From: Cavenderia fasciculata
Lineage: Eukaryota; Evosea; Eumycetozoa; Acytosteliales; Cavenderiaceae
Assembly (NCBI RefSeq): GCF_000203815.1
Contig: NW_004457639.1
Coordinates: 620,001 to 684,000 of the forward strand
Direction: 5' to 3'
DNA: 64,000 bases
Below are positions 34,001 through 44,656 of the stretch, one piece after another (within the stretch, counting starts at the first letter, position 1; each line of letters starts with the position of its first letter). The position numbers were made by a program, and so were the translations under genes. Under the pieces are notes generated by a model that was not told the DNA's origin, made no database searches, and saw only the letters and a program-made list of their open reading frames with translations.

Positions 34001-37000
34001 CTCTTGTCTATTCTATTTAGTTTTGTTGGTGTTCAATCTACTCGTACATCTTCTCACTATTACGACGGTGTCGTACAAGATGTCTTGGCATTGAAACACT
34101 TTTTGTTGGAATGGGATATTTGGAGACATGCCAATCTTGTTGACCAGAAAAAGCTTTTTGAAAGTTTAGAGAAACTAGTCAACCCATTACACGACAATCA
34201 TGATTTTAATATCATAAAGTTCCGTCAAGCAGGTGCTTTTGAAACGATTCTAAAGATTTGTAAAGAAGAAGATCTACCATTAGAGGTGGTCTCTATTCTA
34301 ATGTCAATTCTTAGATCCATCAAACATAAATCTGCTCGTATCAAAGAAGATTTCCAACTCATCATGACTTATCTATTTGAAACTTCTCCAAAAGGAAAAC
34401 CAACTAGTAATAGTAATAGTAGTAATAGTACACATCGTAGAAAGAAATCAACTTCAAATTATCTTATTCAAGCTGTTCATAATAATAATAGCAGTAATAG
34501 TAATAGTACAACTGAACAATCTTATTCTTCTTCTACTTCTTCATCATCTGGATCATCAACTCCACATGAAGAAAATGTAAGAGTTTCAGTTTTAACATTA
34601 CTTTTGGATATACTTTCAAAATCAGAGATTACAGTTGTAGAAGAATTCCATTCATTGTGTAGTTTGGAATCGATTTTTGGTTTAATTGTCAATGAAACCA
34701 TTGCCACTCGTATTCTTTTCATCAAGATTATCGATCTCTATCTTCACATTCCTTCTATATTGGCTCTATTTCAAAAGATGAAGGGATTCCATTTACTCGG
34801 TCACCAACTCCATTCCAATCATCTCACTGAAGATATATTTGGTATCCTCTTTTGTATTCTTTTTGGCAAGCCATACAACTCGGATATTGATCCAACCCTA
34901 TCAGTATCAATGAACATGTACCTACTTGGTCAAATTTCATCCGATATTGAACTAAAGTATCCTGGAGTGATTGCCACCATCCTCATCATTCTCCAAGGTT
35001 GTTCAAGCAAGGCTCAACATATTGTCATTAAAATGATTCACAATATCTTTTTACAAAATGATCAATTCAAGCAAACCCTATTGGATCAAGATTTAATCCC
35101 TCGTTTGGTTGATATTCTTTCATCCAATTTCACTAAACGTTCAGCTGCAAAATATGATCAATTTAATCGTAACATTTTAAAAGATATTGAAAATATTAGT
35201 AGTAGCAGTAGTAATAATTCTACTTCTAATTCATTTGATAAAGAAGATAGTTGGCAAGCTGAAGAATCAATTCTTTCCATTTTAAAAGAAATTGCTCTTT
35301 ATGGTTCAAAAACTCAAGAACCTACTACTTTATTAAGAGATATTCTTGTTGTAAGTCAAAAAAAATAGATATATATAAAATATTTAATATTTATTAATTT
35401 TTTAATTTTTTAATTTTTAGATATTACATTTAAATAGTAAAATGGATTTTGAATATATTTGTTGTTTACAAAGAAGAATATTGTATGATGTGATTTCATT
35501 TTTTAATGAAAATGATTTTGGATTGGTTGGTGCATTGGTATCATCATTTGAAAAGATTTGTATCTTGTCAATTAATACATTGTGTTATCAGGAAAAGACT
35601 ATATTAATGACAAAGAGAGGTATTGGAAGTGCATTTAAGCTATCATCTAGTTCTACATCTTCCAATGCAATTTCAAATTATCTATCACCTCTTAGATCAT
35701 CCAATCATGGTGGTGATTCAACTCCAACTACACCAAACCTTTCATCTCATCATCATCATCCTCGTATACCAACATCACCAGAAACATCAGACATTTCAAA
35801 TAATGAACAAACCATTACAAGTAATGATGAATCTACAGAGGAATCTGATTCTTCTTCCTATGACGGCGGTGGATCCAATTATCGTCAAAAGAAATCAATC
35901 ATTCCAATTTGGATTAAAGAAGGTCATTTATTTAATCCAGAATCTTTCATTACATTATTGATAAATGTTTTATCAAATCATAAAATTCCAACTTCTCAAA
36001 ATTCAACTTATAAATCTTGTAAGTAAAAAAAAACAAAACAAAAAAAAGATAAATATATATTAATTAATTTTCCTTTCTTTTATTTATAGTATTTACAACA
36101 CAATATTCAGCAAAATCATTATTAGGAAAATTAATTCATTTATTATTAACATCAAATGAATTTAATGATTATCAAAGTTTGGTATTGTCATTATTGGTTG
36201 GAGGAGGAGATACATTGGTACCAATCAATGAAATGTTGAGTGAAGAAGATTTGATAGTGTTGCTATATGTTACCTATCGATTTGTAAACAATGATATTTG
36301 TGATCAATACAAGTTGACCATTAAACTATGGAATTTGGTATACAAGGGAGCAACACAAGAATTCCTTAAAAAGGCATTTGATTTTTCGAATTGGTCAACA
36401 ACTGATGTCAAGGAAGTTGTAAACAAGTTCCAATTTGCCTATGCAGAAGGTGAATTTAAGAAATGGGAGGAACGTAACAATCAACAAAAGAGAGAATGGA
36501 AATTACAATACCTCGAAACACAAAAGAACAAACAAAGCATCATTATAAAGAATCAAGACACGTCCAAAATGACTAAAAACTTTTCAAATTCACTTTTAAC
36601 GTTAAAGACTAAATACCAACACTCTAGTCTTCAGACACAATCAGAAAGTAGTGACACTAAACGATTCCTTACAGATCAATGGAAACTTTTAATCAAACGT
36701 GTCACTCATGAACGTGCCATTTGGGAATTACCCCCCGACACTAACAAATGGAAATTGGATCCAACAGAAGGTACCAATCGTATGAGAACTAGATTAAAAC
36801 GTATCACTTTAAAATCAAAATTAAATATTTCAATCCCAGAATTGAATGATAATAATAATAATAGTAATTGTAATAATAGTAGTAATAATAATACATTGTT
36901 AGAGATTAATAATGAACAAGAAGAAGAATCAATATCAAATTTAACAAATGATCAATTACAACAATCAACAACAACATCATTACATGATTCATATTCATCA

Positions 37001-39316
37001 TTTGATCAATTAAAAATTGGTGAAAGATTGGAAGAGACCTATTCATGTAGTTCTATATCACCATTTTATCAAAGAGATGGTGAATTGTTGATTGGAGAAT
37101 TAAATATTTACTTTAGAGATGAACTATTGACAATTGATAGTAATAGTGGTAATAATAATGGAAAAAAGAGTAAAAAAGTGGTAGCAGGTGGTGGAAGTAA
37201 TCATGGTAAACATATAACAATGTCTTATGAAGATGTAATTGAAATTCATAAACGTCGTCATGTGTTGAAAAACAATGCCATTGAAATCTTTTTGGGTAGT
37301 GGTGTACCTCACAAGACCTACTTGTTTGCATTCCCAAAACCAAGTGATCGTGACATTGTCTACGATCTCATCATGTCCAAACCATTACCTAATCGTGTGG
37401 ATTATGCCGCCGAGGCACAAGGAAACATTCTCAAAATGTCCATCACCAAGAAATGGCAACGTGGTCTCATTAGCAATTTTGAGTATCTTATGCATCTAAA
37501 CACACTTGCCGGACGTTCATTCAACGATCTCACACAATACCCCATCTTTCCATTTATCTTGCGAGACTATGAATCCAATGAATTGGATTTGGAGAAACCT
37601 GAAACCTTTAGAGACCTCTCCAAACCCATGGGTGCTCAAGACCCAGCCCGTCTCAAAAAGTTTCAAGAAAAGTACAACTATTTACAGGAAAATAATGAAA
37701 CACCCTATCACTATGGTTCTCATTATAGTAATATTGGTTCAGTACTTCATTTCCTTGTACGTGTTCAACCATTTGCTTCCTACTTTATCGAATTTCAAGG
37801 TGGTAGATTTGATGTTCCAGATCGTGCTTTTCATAGTATCACACAGACTTGGAAGTTGTCATCATCCATTTCCTCTTCAGATGTAAAAGAATTGATACCA
37901 GAGTTTTTCTATTTACCAGATTTCCTAGCCAACAATAACAACTTTAATATGGGATGTAAACAAGATGGTATACGTGTAGACAATGTAGTATTACCACCAT
38001 GGGCCAACAATGACCCTAAACTGTTTATCAAAAAACATCTAGAAGCATTGGAATCAAAATATGTTTCTGAAAATCTTCACAATTGGATCGATTTGATGTT
38101 TGGTTACAAACAACATGGAGAAGCTGCAGTCAAGGCTTGTAATGTATTCCATCCTCTAACCTATGAAGGTGCAGTAGATATTGATTCCATAGAAGATCAA
38201 CTATTACGTGATGCCACCATTGCCCAAATCCACAGCTACGGTCAAACTCCCAAACAAATCTTTACCAAAGCTCATCCTCAACGAAATTGGAAGAAAACAA
38301 CCAAACTCTCTCAAGATGCCATTTATACTCATCCAGAAAAATTAACAAATTATACAATGTGGTCGATTCGTAATCCTGTTGGTTCAATTGGTTTAGCTGA
38401 TACCCCTATTCCTTTACCTCCTCAAAGAGTAAGAAAAAAAACAAAAAAAAAGAAAAAGATATAAAATATTTATTAATTTCCTTTTCTTTTTATTTTTTAG
38501 ATATTACTTTATCCAGATACAAATAAATATGTATCATGGGGACATTGGGATCAAAACCTTAGAATTACATTGATTGATACAGGTAAGGTTTTATCATTGG
38601 TAGAAGTAAATAATGATGATATTATATGTTGTGATATTACAAAGAATGGTAGATTATTTGTTACTGGAGGTACTAGTGGAACCATCAAGGTATGGAAACG
38701 TTGTAATAGTGATGGAACTGTGATGACTAGAAAGGAACGTGGAGATAATCTTAGTTTGTGGTCACAACTCTATGGACACACTCATTCAATCCTTTGTATT
38801 ACCGTTTCACAAGAGTTTAGTACCATTATTAGTGGTAGCAAAGATCATACTTGTATCATTTGGGATCTTAACCGTCTAACCTATGTTCGTTCCTTGCAAC
38901 ACGAATACCCAGTCACTTGTGTTCAAGTTTCTCCTACCACCAACTATATTGTCACTGTTGCCACCAATGTAACTGGTGAAAATGGTATTCTCCGTCTCTG
39001 GAATCCAAATGGAGAGTTGTTGGCAAGTAGAAAGATTCAAAATGACAAGATCAACTGTATGACCTTTTCAACGGCATTTGAAGGTGTCGTTCAAAACTTT
39101 ATCGTCACTGGTATGGAATCGGGTGCCCTCATCCTTTGGGACTCTACTACGTTGACCAAAATTAGAACTCTTCAATCTTCTACCAACAACAAAGCACCCA
39201 TCACTGCCATCTCTGTATCAAAAGATCATACTCAACTCATCTCTGGTGATGCAAATGGTCTATTGGAATGTTGGTCAACTAAATTATTTGATGGTTATTC
39301 TGCTGTTATGAATTAA
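28020..39316 (+). CDS. lvsA: Giant BEACH-WD40 protein, Lvs / WDFY3 (ALFY) type
   Basis: Ten exons (28020-29603, 29679-29997, 30062-31139, 31221-32147, 32225-32511, 32593-33114, 33198-35350, 35421-36018, 36090-38428, 38501-39316) join in phase to 3540 residues. Order: Ser/Asn-rich armadillo-like N-terminus, a concanavalin A-like lectin segment around exon 6 (FYHLCLTHTGSQIG), a PH-like domain before BEACH (NRMRTRLKRI, then GELLIGELNIYFRDE), a BEACH domain (YPIFPFILRDYESNELDL, DVKELIPEFFYLPDFL, NWIDLMFGYKQHG), and C-terminal WD repeats. No FYVE finger is seen at the end, unlike animal WDFY3. BEACH proteins organise membrane traffic; D. discoideum LvsA acts in cytokinesis and contractile vacuole function. 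The size and WDFY-like BEACH support lvsA over the other Lvs genes, but the exact paralogue is inferred. Confidence 0.85.
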
Positions 39317-39389
39317 TCAAATGTAGAATTACAAAGTACTCTTATATTATAATAAAAAATGATTTATATATATTTATTTATTTAATTTT

Positions 39390-39866
39390 TTAATTACCAA
39401 GACCATGAGAAGCAGATTTGTTTTCAATCAATTCAATTTTATATCCATCTGGGTCTTCAACAAAGGCTATAACAGTTGTGCCTCCGGCAACCGGAGCAGG
39501 TTGACGTGATACTTTGGCTCCCTTGTTTGCAACGTTTTGAACAGTAGCATAGATATCATCGACACCAATTGCAATATGACCAAATGCACTTCCCAAATCA
39601 TACTTTTCTACTCCCCAATTGTATGTTAATTCAATCACTGCTCCACTTGATTCATCTGTATATCCAACAAATGCTAATCTAAATTAATATAAACAAGTAG
39701 AGTGTTAATAGAGAAAAGATCTACGATAAAGCTAGCTAACTCACGTGTATTTGTATTGTTCGTTTTTACTTGTTCTCAATAACTTCATACCAAGTACATT
39801 GGTATAAAAGTCAATAGAGGTATCCAAGTTACCAACTCTTAACATTGTATGTAAGATTCTTGACAT
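39390..39866 (-). CDS. gloA: Glyoxalase I (lactoylglutathione lyase)
   Basis: Converts the methylglyoxal-glutathione hemithioacetal to S-lactoylglutathione in the cytosol. Exons 39866-39745 and 39678-39390 join in phase to 136 residues. The protein is very close to the short bacterial GloA form: [20 protein letters not shown], then [27 protein letters not shown], and [17 protein letters not shown] ending in GLGN. The metal ligands are visible as His in RILHTM, Glu in VIELTYN, His in FGHIA and Glu in YKIELIE. The residues around the loop match the Ni/Co-activated class. The 3' end converges on the BEACH gene 73 bp away. A possible 5' UTR intron acceptor (TTTTTGCAG) lies just upstream of the start. 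Confidence 0.95.
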
Positions 39867-40541
39867 TTCTTTGTATCTTTTTATATCTGCAAAAATAATA
39901 TAGTGAATGAAATTGATTTTTTTTTTGGGTCATTATATTTTTGACAAAATAATTTAATTTAATTTAAAATCATTTTCTTGAATAGATTATTCTATCTTTA
40001 ATTAATAATATTCAATCTAGATGTACTTTTAATAATAACGTTCAATTTAATTGAATATGTTATTTCGTATACTTTGCAAAGAGTCCAAAAAAAAACAAAA
40101 CAAAAGTGGATAGAGTTAAAAGTTGCTTTTGATTGGATGGTTTTGGACCAAAATCAATGAAACCTTGATAAAACGATAGCCAACACCGAGTAGAATACGT
40201 CGTAGATGGAACTTTACTAAACTATGCTCTATCTTGTCGAGGGCCCTACGATATAGATAGTAATAGGATGGTAATAATCAGAATCTATATAAACTATGGT
40301 TAGTCTTATAGATTGTATAGTGTTATATAAAATGTAATAATCTTTATTATTTAGTTACCTTATATAAACTATGGTTAGTCTTATAGATTGAATAGTGTTA
40401 TATAAAATGTAATAATAATTAATGATGAGAGCTGTTGCTCGTTTGTAGGTGCGTGAGAATTGGGATTTTGTAAAAAATGGTCCATTCTCAATACAGAACA
40501 GGAGCAAAAAAAATCCCTCCAATAAAGTACCAAAAATTTTC
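39867..40541. other. Spacer between gloA and tRNA-Glu
   Basis: A/T-rich promoter side of gloA, then a tandem duplication (annotated separately) and a stretch of ordinary composition near 40110-40250 and 40430-40500. It has no ORF with support. The part 39875-39919 has a copy at 14607-14649. Confidence 0.4.
40285..40414. repeat. 75 bp tandem duplication
   Basis: The block TATATAAACTATGGTTAGTC...GTTATATAAAATGTAATAAT occurs twice, starting near 40285 and 40360, with period 75 and almost no differences over the shared 55 bases. It lies about 130 bp from tRNA-Glu. No function is evident; a recent local duplication is the simplest view. Confidence 0.8.
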
Positions 40542-40612
40542 TCCCTTGCCGGGAATCGAACCCGGGGTGTCAGTGTGAAAGACTAAAGTGTTACCGACTA
40601 CACCACAAAGGA
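40542..40612 (-). tRNA. tRNA-Glu(TTC)
   Basis: Minus-strand cloverleaf of 71 nt: acceptor TCCTTTG/CAAGGGA (one wobble), D-arm GTGGTGTAGTCGGTAACAC, anticodon stem TTAGT/ACTGA around loop CTTTCAC (anticodon TTC), T-arm CCGGG-TTCGATT-CCCGG. A run of T interrupted by AAA follows on the minus strand. No intron. A GC-rich island begins right upstream of the 5' end. Confidence 0.93.
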
Positions 40613-40624
40613 GGAGTTGAGATG

Positions 40625-41050
40625 ATGTATTCCTAGTTGGCCTTTGCGCCTATTTAAAGGCTGTTGCGATCGGAGGGCATGGCGTGTCAAGTGAGTCGGG
40701 AGTGTGCGACCCTGCCCTCGAACTTGACTTTTGGCGCCAACGTTTAACTTGACCACAATTGGGGAATTAAGGAGTAAAACCATCCGACTCTAGGGATCTA
40801 GAGACAGGACACCACCACGGAAGGATGACCGGGTTAGTTTCCCCTTCTCAGTAGGAGATTGGGGAGCAAGACTGCAACAAGTAACGGGAAGGTAGAGGGG
40901 TACTACTGGGCCGTCGCGATAGAAAGCCATCTGACATCTCAAATACAATATGCAACACGTAAAGACGAGTGTCCAAAATAGAGTAAATCGGCGTGAGAGC
41001 GGCAGTCGGTCTTGGACGCACCCAAGGCTTAAGGTTTAACCGCAAGTATG
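40625..41050. other. GC-rich non-coding island beside tRNA-Glu
   Basis: About 425 bp of roughly balanced base composition bounded by very A/T-rich DNA. No frame is open throughout, and short ORFs on both strands resemble nothing known. Self-complementary pieces are visible: GTCAAGT and ACTTGAC near 40687 and 40723 enclosing TCGGGAG/CCCTCGA, and TTGGCGCCAA near 40734. It could be a structured RNA gene, or a fossil piece of a tRNA-targeting element. Neither is proved. Confidence 0.4.
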
Positions 41051-41062
41051 GTACTAAAAATT

Positions 41063-41109
41063 AGAAGAAGATGGGTGCCATATTTGCGTCAACACCTTCA
41101 TCTTCTTCT
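41063..41109. repeat. Inverted repeat (hairpin-forming)
   Basis: Arms AGAAGAAGATGGGTG (41063-41077) and CACCTTCATCTTCTTCT (41093-41109) are complementary apart from a two-base bulge, with a 15-base loop. It lies at the outer edge of the GC-rich island and may mark its boundary or be a processing or termination hairpin. Confidence 0.7.
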
Positions 41110-41731
41110 ACTCTCTCTTCATCTATCAATAATAATATTAATAATATAATAATTTACTAAATAATAATAATAACATTGAATAATTATATAACACAATATT
41201 ACAACCAATAGTGCTGAGAAAAAAAAAAAAAAAAAAAATAGCGATATCTTTAACCAATTTATTTTTAGAACAAGCAACAATCCAAAACAATCCAACATGC
41301 TTGACACTATACAATAAGATACATGATCAACGTCCATATAACATGTATCATAGATGTAATAACTATATAGATACTTGGTAAATATATAATTAGTTTGAGA
41401 GGTATATAATAATAATAATATATAGATATATGAATATATAGATAGTAATAATGACTTTAGATTAGATTGTAAATGATTATTAATTATAGTAATAAAAGAT
41501 GAATTAATGTTTATTGATTTCATTGGTCTTTTATAGTTTGTTGTTCGAGACGACTAACCGACAATAGTTTAGTCGTTAGTATTTTTATCCAGCATACTTT
41601 CTATATTTGGCACCAGGATTAAGTATGTTGATAATTAGATGAAATATCTTGACTAATCATTGACTGTTATTTAATTTACAATCTGAATCTAACAATAGAC
41701 ATGGACAAACCCCCAGAACAAATTAACTTTA

Positions 41732-41981
41732 CACCGCAGTTTTAGCGTGATGTATCCAATTACTTGGCGAGTTTTCTCAAAACCAGATGAAAACATTCAG
41801 TACAAGTACAAAACAATACAAATACTCAAATAATACTATAAATAAAGTTTCTAGATCATTTTATTTAAATTTAATATCATTTTAGTCGATGTATCCTTGG
41901 CATTGTGCCTCATTATTTATTGAGCAAAAAAAAGTAAAAACTCGCCAAGTACGAGGATACATCACGCTAAAACTGCGGTGC
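41732..41981. mobile_element. MITE-like element with 44 bp terminal inverted repeats
   Basis: The ends CACCGCAGTTTTAGCGTGAT... (41732-41775) and their reverse complement (41938-41981) match over 44 bases with about four mismatches clustered in the middle. The roughly 160 bp interior is A/T-rich and has no ORF. The structure is that of a short non-autonomous DNA transposon. A clear target-site duplication is not visible. It abuts the relic of the three-copy gene family at 41982. No transposase gene for it is in the window. Confidence 0.65.
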
Positions 41982-42042
41982 ATCTGTCGAGCAAAAACAT
42001 AAATACCTCATTGGTCCAGGTAAAAGAAGATGGGATACCTAA
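41982..42042 (+). pseudogene. 3' relic of the three-copy unknown family (copy 0)
   Basis: The frame EQKHKYLIGPGKRRWDT followed by TAA (stop 42040-42042) matches the C-termini of the two neighbours (EQARAYLMGSGKTRWAN and QQVHDYLLGTIGKVRWQN). Only the last 18 or so codons remain; everything upstream is replaced by the inverted-repeat element. It is clearly a relic, shared by position and orientation with the downstream copies. Confidence 0.7.
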
Positions 42043-42455
42043 ATATTGATAATGGGTCTCTTAATATTTCCAATTTAGTCTAAAAAAAAAACTTTTTAAA
42101 TCATTCTATTATTAAAAAATAAAAAAAACTATGTACATGACTCGTCACCTTTATTTCATTCTATAAACAAATTATTAACATTCAATCTGTTTTAATTTGA
42201 CTTTGAATCCATCCATCAATAATAATAGGATAACTATAAATATATATCATTATTCTATCCTTTTCATTTATTTAATTAAAAAGAATTGTCACTTTTTTAA
42301 TTTTCTTAACTAGTTTACACCATTTTTTTCTCATTGACAAATTACAAAGGAATACCACTTGAAACCCCCATCTAAATTAAATTAACAAAGAGGGAGGGGA
42401 GACCCACCCAATGAGTTTGTAAATTGACAACCAAATAATTGTAAATTGACTAAAC
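42043..42455. promoter_or_regulatory. Spacer with family-type promoter DNA
   Basis: A/T-rich spacer ending in a block near 42409-42450 (CAATGAGTTTGTAAATTGAC, then TTGTAAATTGAC) that is repeated ahead of the intact family member near 43430-43495. The shared upstream DNA shows that the duplication unit included the promoter. No other gene is seen. Confidence 0.5.
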
Positions 42456-43192
42456 CCAACACCTCCAAGTTTTGGACAAGTAAACTTTAAAGAGTTGAAA
42501 AGTTTGAAACTAGACTTTGGATATAGCCGTGATCTCAAACAAGGTTTTGATCTTGAACAAAGTTCAATGGTTTCAACAGAGTATGGTGTAGACAGTGCCT
42601 TGGTGTTGAAAGACCCTGTAGATCCATTCATTATGATTGTATGTCTCTCTCTCTCTTGATTTTAACAAACTAGCTTATTTTTTAAAATTTAGAATTCATC
42701 ATTAATCCCCATCGATCAAGAATTATTTATAAATACCTATGCTAAACCAATTGCAGTTTACCATCACCAGGTAGACAAACAGTAGATTGCTACATGGGAA
42801 CGGTACCTGATTTTACATCAATAGAAAAGATAGTTTCAGAGTAGTTATTAAAATACTTTAAAGATATTCTTATTAATATTTTTCAATAAATGAATATAGA
42901 TGTGATAGAGTTTTAGATATCAAAACAAAGTTTGCCTATACAGCACCCATTCCACAAGAAAGAATTACTAGACAAGTTGACTTGGATGTTGGTACTTTTG
43001 CGATCTTTCAAACCATTAGTGTATGGCATTAGATATACTATGGGTTCGGCTGGATTCTACAAGATAGCCAGTATTTACAGATACCAGGTATTTGGGATTC
43101 CACTGAGTAGAATTTTGTATGAACCACCCTCTACTCAACAAGTACATGATTATCTTTTAGGAACTATTGGTAAAGTTAGATGGCAAAATTAA
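42456..43192 (+). pseudogene. Second copy of the unknown family, decayed
   Basis: Three exon equivalents (about 42456-42638, 42693-42841 and 42901-43192) align with the intact copy at 43568-44384: FGQVNFKELKSLKLDFGYS, YAKPIAVYHH, VDLDVGTFAIFQT and IFGIPLSRILYEPPSTQQ-like blocks. There is no start codon in frame (a TGA lies just upstream of the conserved part). Exon 2 lacks an internal segment and meets a stop, and exon 3 has a two-base loss after FAIFQT. These make it a host pseudogene. Sequence similarity remains high, so loss is fairly recent. Confidence 0.8.
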
Positions 43193-43567
43193 AATTGAAA
43201 AAAAAAAGTTAATATATATCCCTCAACGATTCAAATTGAACAAAATGAATAAATCAAATAAATTTAAAACTAAAATATTTTAAACCAAAATGATATTTCA
43301 TCTTGAAAGTATTTTATTCATACAAGGTGACCAAGTGGTGTTTTTTGCTTCTAAAATTAACAAATACAACCCCATAATCCCAATTCTTCACACAATCAAG
43401 GCTAAATTACAAAAGACACCAACCCACAACAATGAATTTGTAAATTGACAAAAAGTTTTAAATTACAAATAATAAAAAGAATTGTAAATTGACCGTTCTG
43501 ACTACTATTTATAATCATCATGATGACCTCCTCCTTTTTTATAATTATTTTAAAAATTATATAAATA
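43193..43567. promoter_or_regulatory. Spacer and promoter of intact family member
   Basis: A 375 bp A/T-rich spacer. Its 3' half (about 43370-43500) repeats DNA upstream of the decayed copy (TTTGTAAATTGAC blocks). No gene is seen. Confidence 0.45.
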
Positions 43568-44384
43568 ATGTCAATTATTAGTAGTAACTCGACACCTCCA
43601 AGTTTTGGAGAACTTAACTTAAAAGAGTTGAAATGTTTAAAACTAGACTTTGGTGGAGACCCCAAACAAGGTTATGATCTTGAAGGTAGTTCAATGGTTG
43701 CAACAGAGTATGGTGTAGACAGTGCTTTGATTTTAAAAAACCCAGTCGATCCATTCATTATGATTGTATGTTATCAAAAAGATATAAATGTAAAAAAAAA
43801 AAAAAGTCTATCTTTATTAAACTACTTTTATAAAATAGAAATCAAATTTTATCACCCTTTCGGATGAATCATGGATAAAGATCTATGCCAAACCAATTTC
43901 AGTATACCATCAATATCTAGAATTCAAGGAATCCCAAACACCTGGTAGACAAACTATCAATTGTTTCAGGGGAACTGTACCAGATTATACAAACATGGAA
44001 CAAACAGTTGCAGAGTAAGGTTTTAAAAAAAAAACAATCAAATCAAATCAAATCAAATTAATCATTTTATTGTTTTCCCAATCTAGATGTGACAAGAAGA
44101 GTGATATTAAAACAAAGTTTGAATATACCGGTCCCATACCAATTCAAGAAAAAATTACTAGACCGGTTGATTTGGATGTTGGTACATTTGCTATTTTCCA
44201 AACAGTTTTAGTGTATGGCATTAAATTGATCCTTTTAAACGGATCTGCAATATACTATACTGCTAGTGTATACCGTGATCAGGTATTTGGAATTCCAACC
44301 AGCAGAGTTTGGTATGAACCACCTTCTGCTGAACAAGCACGTGCATACCTAATGGGATCAGGTAAAACAAGATGGGCAAACTAA
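43568..44384 (+). CDS. Unknown dictyostelid protein, intact member of three-copy family
   Basis: Exons 43568-43765, 43839-44014 and 44087-44384 join in phase to 223 residues. I do not recognise the family. Visible features: FGELNLKELKCLKLDFGGD near the start, EYGVDSALILKNPVDPFIMI, a TPGRQTINCFRGTVPDY block, PIPIQEKITRPVDLDVGTFA, a moderately hydrophobic stretch (IFQTVLVYGIKLILLNGSAI), and the C-terminus EQARAYLMGSGKTRWAN. No signal peptide and no clear TM. The small number of Cys residues and the mixed alpha/beta look suggest a globular cytosolic protein. The neighbouring pseudogene and relic copy show lineage turnover. It lies 272 bp upstream of VPS45 on the same strand. Confidence 0.7.
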
Positions 44385-44656
44385 TAATTATAATAACAAA
44401 CCTTGTCAATCCTTTTATTCTTCATTATCATTCTATATTTTATATAAAAAAATATAACAATCAATTAAATCAATAAAAAAAAAAAAACAACAAAAAGAGA
44501 GAATATTTTCCTTGAAGTTGATTCTCTTTGCAGACTTGTTTTAAAAAAAATCCATATATTTTGTTGTTAATTTAAATAGAGTTTACAACAATGAATGAAT
44601 AATCATATTATAATATAATAATAGTACTTGTTGTTGGTGTTGTTTCAAAACAATCA

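Noticed and set aside
40598-41045. Short minus-strand ORFs in the GC-rich island
   Set aside because: Unlinked 61- and 65-codon frames with no similarity and no start context; composition alone explains them.
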